From positions 187,606,187 to 187,670,186 of the forward strand of contig NC_135713.1 of NCBI RefSeq assembly GCF_964656455.1: 64,000 nt of DNA, given 5' to 3'. Position 1 is the stretch's first letter. Each line of letters opens with the position of its first letter. Below the pieces are notes generated by a model. It saw nothing but the letters and a program-made list of their open reading frames with translations. It ran no database searches and was not told where the DNA came from. Both the position numbers and the translations under genes were made by a program. Positions 59,580 through 64,000 of the stretch are shown in pieces. Origin of the DNA: Halichoerus grypus (lineage: Eukaryota; Chordata; Mammalia; Carnivora; Phocidae).

Positions 59580-62500
59580 TCAGTACTTATTGATTCCAAA
59601 AATCCGGACTCCGTGGAGTTGGGGCAGCTTGGGGATGAGCACACTCATCAAGGACACAGTGTTGAGGATGAAATGGATCTGGTCATACTTGGTATAGAAG
59701 CTGGTGAGGAAGTACCTGGGTGGGAAGGTTGGGAAGAGGCATAAGACTCTGTTTGGAGGACCCCTTCCTCCCTCACTCCTGGGTGGGGAGTGGCAGATCC
59801 CTGATAGCTGAGGAGTTATGGGAAAGACCCCCAGAACAGAAGCAGGGTGGCAAGATCACCCCGTTAAAGAGGTCCCTCCCAACCCAGTCCCCTTGCTTGA
59901 CCCCAGGTCTGTGGGCTTACATCACTGGCAGGCAGGAAGGCCCATTTGGTGAAAGACAGGGCCAGGGAGGCGCAAGGCCTGAGCCCAGCAGAGGACCCGG
60001 GGATACCCAAAGTCCCTTCCTCCGCCCATGCCAAAAGCCAGAGCCGGGGGCAGGTTTAAGCCTGGCAGGGCCCAGGGTTCCCCAGGCCCCGGCCTGCCTG
60101 CTGGCGTCCTTCTCTACTGAAGGCACTCACAGCACAATGGGTGTGATGGTTAAGAACTTCCGAGACGCTGTGAACTGGACCCCATAGTCCATCTGCTCCC
60201 AGTGGGTTAGCAACCTCGCCTTGCCCTGGTCCGGAGTCTCGAAGGGTGTCCCCTTCACCGTGTGCAGGAAGATGTACATGCCCTGGAGGGAGGGGCCTTC
60301 GTTAGAGGACACAAAAAGCAAAAGGCCCTCCAGCTCAGCTCCTCCACCCCAAAAACGTGGGCTCTGGGTTATGTGGAGCTGCCCTCTGAAGGGCAGAGGG
60401 CTGTGGGCTGGAGGTCAGGACGGAGCAGCTGGGAGCCTGGCAGGAGACAGAGGGGACCCACAGGGTGAGAGGGCAGGCCTGGCATGAGGATAAGGCATGG
60501 GGAGAACTTAGCTGCAGAAATGCCCCTCTGGCCCAGTGTGAGTTTCCCTGTGCCAGAGAGCTGGGGACGAGCGGATGGCCCCTGCTTGCCTGCCAGAGTA
60601 CAAGCTAGCAAGCAGGGGCCAAGGGAGCAGAGGGGCTGGAGTAGAAGATGGCTGGAGATCTGGACTCGGGAGAGGGGCATTTCTGTGCCAGGCTGGGCAC
60701 CTGGGTCCTGGGGACTCTCTGGAGCCCTTAGTTCAGCTCCTAGTGGCCCTCCCTCCAGGTCCCCAAGCCACCCCGTGCTGGAGATGTGCACAAATCTGCA
60801 GGTTGTCATCCTCAGAGTGCACGCGGCTGGACCCAGAAGTCGGGAGGAGGCAGAGATGAGAGATGCATCCGGGCTCCGGTGACAGATGTTGTCAGCACGT
60901 CACCCTGACATCTGGCCCATGTCTGGGGGGGCTCCTCCGACTCCTCAGCCCCACCAAAGAGCAGCCCACATGGCCCGGGCAGGCAGCAGGCAGACCCTCA
61001 CCATGTTGTGGATGAGGTTGGTGAGGGTCCAGACAACAGGGACGCTGACAAAGGGGATGCTGAGCAGCACGACATGGAGAAGCCCGATGGCCAGCACGTA
61101 GGACAGCCAGATGCCGCGGCTGTTCATCACCCGCGTGTTGGGGTTCACCTCACTGTGCGCCGTGCCTACATTCATCCTGCCGCCCCTCTCGTGCCACTGC
61201 TCTGCAAACAAGCGGCACAGGTGAGACAGGTCACACCACTTTCCCTGCCCCCTCACGCCACCCAAATCCCTCAGGGAGGGAGGCTCTGCTCTCCCCAAGA
61301 ACTCCGGGCAGTTCGGCTTTGATTCTCAAGCAAGGAGGCCCAAGAAAGGCTGTGTGGACTTAACTCCATTCATTTCCCACCGCTCTCAACTGGGATAAAC
61401 ACCAGGCCGCCCTACACGTCGGCCAACCCGGATGGTGCCCCTCCAGGCACTGGGACTGCCTGGGTGGATAGGTCATCAAGAGGCATCCAGCCCAGAGCAA
61501 AGAAACCACTGCCTGTTCCCCAATCTCATCTTCCAGAACATTCCCATGAGGGTCCTCTTCCCACAAGGTCCAGGGGAGGGGAGAAGAGGCCTGTCCCCTC
61601 AGAATCACACAACATAATCCCTCTGGACTATCTTGCTGAGGGCCTGATATGCGGCATCTCCTAACTCTGAGCTCCCTGCACCACCAGAATGAACAAAAGG
61701 GGGTGGGGCCCGGGAGAACAGGCAGCAGTAGATGCAACATATAGGGGTCATTGCTTCTACTCTCTCCCCTAATTCTCCAATCCTGGATTTCTCCCAACCC
61801 TGATCCAGGAGAACTGACAGAGTGGAAAGAGGGGGAGAGGGAAGAAAAGAGAAGACAACAGACTACGGACAACCTCTGCCCAGACTTGGAGGCCTCTTTC
61901 TTGGTGACACAAAACAACCCAGGCAAGATGTTTTATCCTTTTGACAGCCACTAAGGCTAACCCTTGTGATGCCACCCACTCTGCTGCCAAACCACCAGTG
62001 CTCTTTTCCCCACCATCAGAGGGGCGAGGATGGAGAACGCGGCCAACGTCTACAGCTCCCACGAGTCGCTGAAATCCACATCAACACGCCCCTCCCAAGG
62101 ACACAAAAACCACCCCTGCGGCCTGTCTCCTGCCCCCTTTCCTCTCTGCCTGGCCCAGCCTCACCTCAGCCTCTTTCCCCAGCACCTGCACCATGCTTTC
62201 CCTTGCCCACCTCCAGTGGCAGAAGTCCTGCAGCAGGAAGAACCAGGAGGGCTGCCCTTGATGCCCCAGAAACAATGCAACCCAGTTGCATTTCTGGATG
62301 CACAAAAGGAGGGGAATGAGCAGCCCCTTGTCTAGAGCTCGGCTGTCCCCAGATCCCTAAGGGCCCTGGAACCAGCAGGAGGTGGGAACAGACTGCCTTT
62401 GTATTGGCTCACCTCCCTAGGTGAGGGCGGGTCCTGCCTGATAAAGACCTTAGGTCATCATCATGGAAACAACCCTATCTTTCCTGGGGGTGCAGAAAGG

Positions 62501-64000
62501 GGTCCCAGATGGGGGTATCCGGAAAGTACACAGAAGGCCATCTCCCTCACCCTGCTGCAACAACCCCCCTCAGATTCCGCTGCTATCTATCTCTGGCTAG
62601 GATCACAGCCAAGCCTGTGTGGGAGCCAGGATTCTCAAGGATCGGTTCCTTACTTCCAGAATAATGAGAACAAGTTTCCTCTTCTCAGGGAGCTCTAGGC
62701 TAAGAGACCTCAGGGGAAATGTGACCCACAACACACCTTCCCAACATGCAAACATGCGTGAGATGGCCCAGGGTGCATCCCAGAAATAATGCTCCTGGGG
62801 CCCATCAGCTCAGCCCATTAGGCCGGATAATTGGGCCTAACAGAAACCCAAGGAACTAGAAAACCGGGACTGGCTCGGTTATTTACCTTCCCAGGGCCTT
62901 GGTGCTTCAGTTGCCCTAACACGGCTCCTGGGACACGTACTACGTACGCAAAGGCCTGGGGCGCTGGGGAGCTGGCTAAGAAGTAAGGCCTCTGAAGGAC
63001 TTACTACTAAGGAGAGAGGCAGAGCTCCCCAAGTCTGACCAGAAACTGCTGTCCCTCCCCATTTCTCCCTAACCTAGATAAACAAAGGTGTAGGAGTGCA
63101 GAGACCTGTAGCTGTCCCTGGTATTTTGTCTAGCAGTACCAAGGGCTTTGCTGAATCCCAGATCATCCTACACTTCTTTCTTGCTGAGACAGGGCATCCA
63201 ATGAAGATCAATGAGTCTAGGAGGGGCCTAGACTTAGGACCTAACTGGTACCCTCCGAAGCATCTTCCTGAAGACCGCACACTAGTTGCCCTGACAGCAG
63301 AAATCCCAGAAGACCCCCCAAAAGACAGAAGAAATCAAGAAACTAAGAAAACGACTGGCAGCCAGAAAGCACTCCTAAGAGGTTTGTGTGACTAAGGGTA
63401 CATACCACTTCCATTAGTAAAACAAAACAAAACAAAAAACCCAATTGCCCCTCGCCCAGAGAGAAGAAATGGGGAGAAGAGCCTGGCAGAGGCAGAGTGA
63501 GTCTCCAGCAGCTGAGGCTGAAAAGTTCTGTTGCCCTAGCTGGCAGGGGGCTGCCCTGGCACTGCCTGATGCGGTTTCATAACCTGCCTCAAACCAAAGC
63601 CTGCGGCAACTCCGTTCTGTTAACTACTTTCTTGCTGGTACCTCTTTTCTACTCCTTCCCTCCCTTCCCCCGCCTTGGCTCCGCACACAAATATCCCTGC
63701 CCAACCTGTCAATCTGGCACCTAAGCCTGGGCCACAGTGCGCCCCAGGACAGCTGCCAGGTGAGCGCTTCCCATTCTTTCCCCCAAGTTAGGGCAGCCCT
63801 TTAAGCAGCAAACCTTTTGCCTTCTAGAGGAGGAGCACAAAACATCCAAGCCCAACGGGGAGACCCTGGCAGCATTCCACAATGCCATTTTCATCGGGCC
63901 CACCGCCCAACCCGCAGGGCCACAGTCGCTCACCTCTCAGCTCGGGCCCTGCCTCCCGGACTCGCGAGGGCCGTGGGAATGGAAAGACGGCGAGTACCGG
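58080..64000 (-). CDS. ORMDL3: ORMDL3, ORMDL sphingolipid biosynthesis regulator 3 (complete CDS, 153 aa)
   Basis: ORMDL3 is a small ER-membrane protein that binds serine palmitoyltransferase and restrains de novo sphingolipid synthesis; it also affects ER calcium and the unfolded-protein response. Coding exons on the minus strand: 61,175-61,002 (ATG at 61,173-61,175; residues 1-58), 60,282-60,131 and 59,715-59,580 (stop TGA). They total 462 nt, 153 codons plus stop, exactly the family length. The protein begins [20 protein letters not shown] and ends [12 protein letters not shown]. Two hydrophobic hairpins (about residues 21-63 and 95-140) fit the membrane topology. The first coding exon starts at 61,201 after a TTTGCAG acceptor. 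A non-coding exon 1 ends at 63,934 with a GTGAGC donor and runs to the window edge. The 3' UTR extends to an AATAAA at 58,105-58,100. Splice sites are canonical and no lesion is seen. Confidence 0.97.
58100..58105 (-). terminator. ORMDL3: ORMDL3 polyadenylation signal AATAAA
   Basis: Plus-strand TTTATT (minus AATAAA) lies about 1.48 kb after the ORMDL3 stop codon, followed on the minus strand by a GT-rich stretch. Confidence 0.65.
61202..63933 (-). other. ORMDL3: ORMDL3 intron 1
   Basis: This is GC-moderate sequence with no SINE and no recognisable exon, and it contains only short frames on both strands. The absence of CAN-SINEs from about 56,010 to 64,000 contrasts with the rest of the window and fits a compact gene with regulatory constraint. 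Confidence 0.7.
63934..64000 (-). other. ORMDL3: ORMDL3 non-coding exon 1 (5' end beyond the window)
   Basis: On the minus strand GAGCTGAGAG is followed by the donor GTGAGCG at 63,933-63,927. The sequence toward the right edge is CpG-rich (CTCGCGAGGGCC), as expected near the ORMDL3 promoter, which must lie at or beyond base 64,000. The exon carries no start codon joined in frame to exon 2, consistent with 5' UTR. Confidence 0.7.

Noticed and set aside
61360..61926. 188-codon minus-strand frame
   Set aside because: It sits in ORMDL3 intron 1, has no recognised domain and no strong splice or promoter context. Length is not remarkable in this composition.
1..64000. CRISPR array, phage, plasmid or bacterial operon
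   Set aside because: Sequence is mammalian: spliced genes, SINEs, LINEs and CpG islands. The regular repeats found are microsatellites or SINEs.

Overview
This is mammalian nuclear DNA from a carnivoran. About 36 tRNA-derived CAN-SINE copies are scattered through it, with GGGGCGCCTGGGTGGCTCAG heads and AAATAAATAAAATCTT tails (or their reverse complements). None has the canid-specific SINEC_Cf type of sequence, so a caniform outside the dogs (bear, seal or mustelid group) is my best guess; that finer placement is inference. Gene order and orientation match the conserved mammalian block IKZF3(-), ZPBP2(+), GSDMB(-), ORMDL3(-), which is human 17q12-q21.

Layout. Positions 1-16,253 are intron 1 of IKZF3, filled with SINEs, LINE-2, L1 and old DNA-transposon fragments. 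Around 16.25-16.6 kb is a CpG-rich minus-strand promoter with the tiny first coding exon of IKZF3 (ATGGAAG followed by a GTGAGC donor). A second CpG island at 19.9-20.3 kb carries the ZPBP2 promoter. All eight ZPBP2 coding exons lie at 20,233-26,901 with consensus splice sites and a continuous frame of 326 codons. From 27.3 to 46 kb there is no gene: L1 fragments in minus orientation, an ERVL-type integrase remnant, a probable solo LTR and many SINEs.

From 46.3 to 54.9 kb recognisable GSDMB exons lie on the minus strand. They carry in-frame stops, lost or out-of-phase splice donors and frameshifts, so this reads as a decayed gasdermin-B gene (unitary pseudogene). ORMDL3 on the minus strand (58.08 kb to the right edge) is complete: three coding exons giving 153 codons, an upstream non-coding exon and a 1.5-kb 3' UTR ending at an AATAAA signal.

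The genes do not form a pathway. IKZF3 is a lymphoid transcription factor, ZPBP2 a sperm acrosomal protein, GSDMB (when intact) a pore-forming gasdermin and ORMDL3 an ER regulator of sphingolipid synthesis. They share a conserved, co-regulated neighbourhood. I saw no CRISPR array, bacterial system or clearly new genetic system. The main biological finding is the GSDMB decay beside an intact ORMDL3. Secondary findings are two recent-looking local DNA duplications inside old L1 sequence and nested SINE insertions. Comparisons with human proteins are from memory, without alignment tools.
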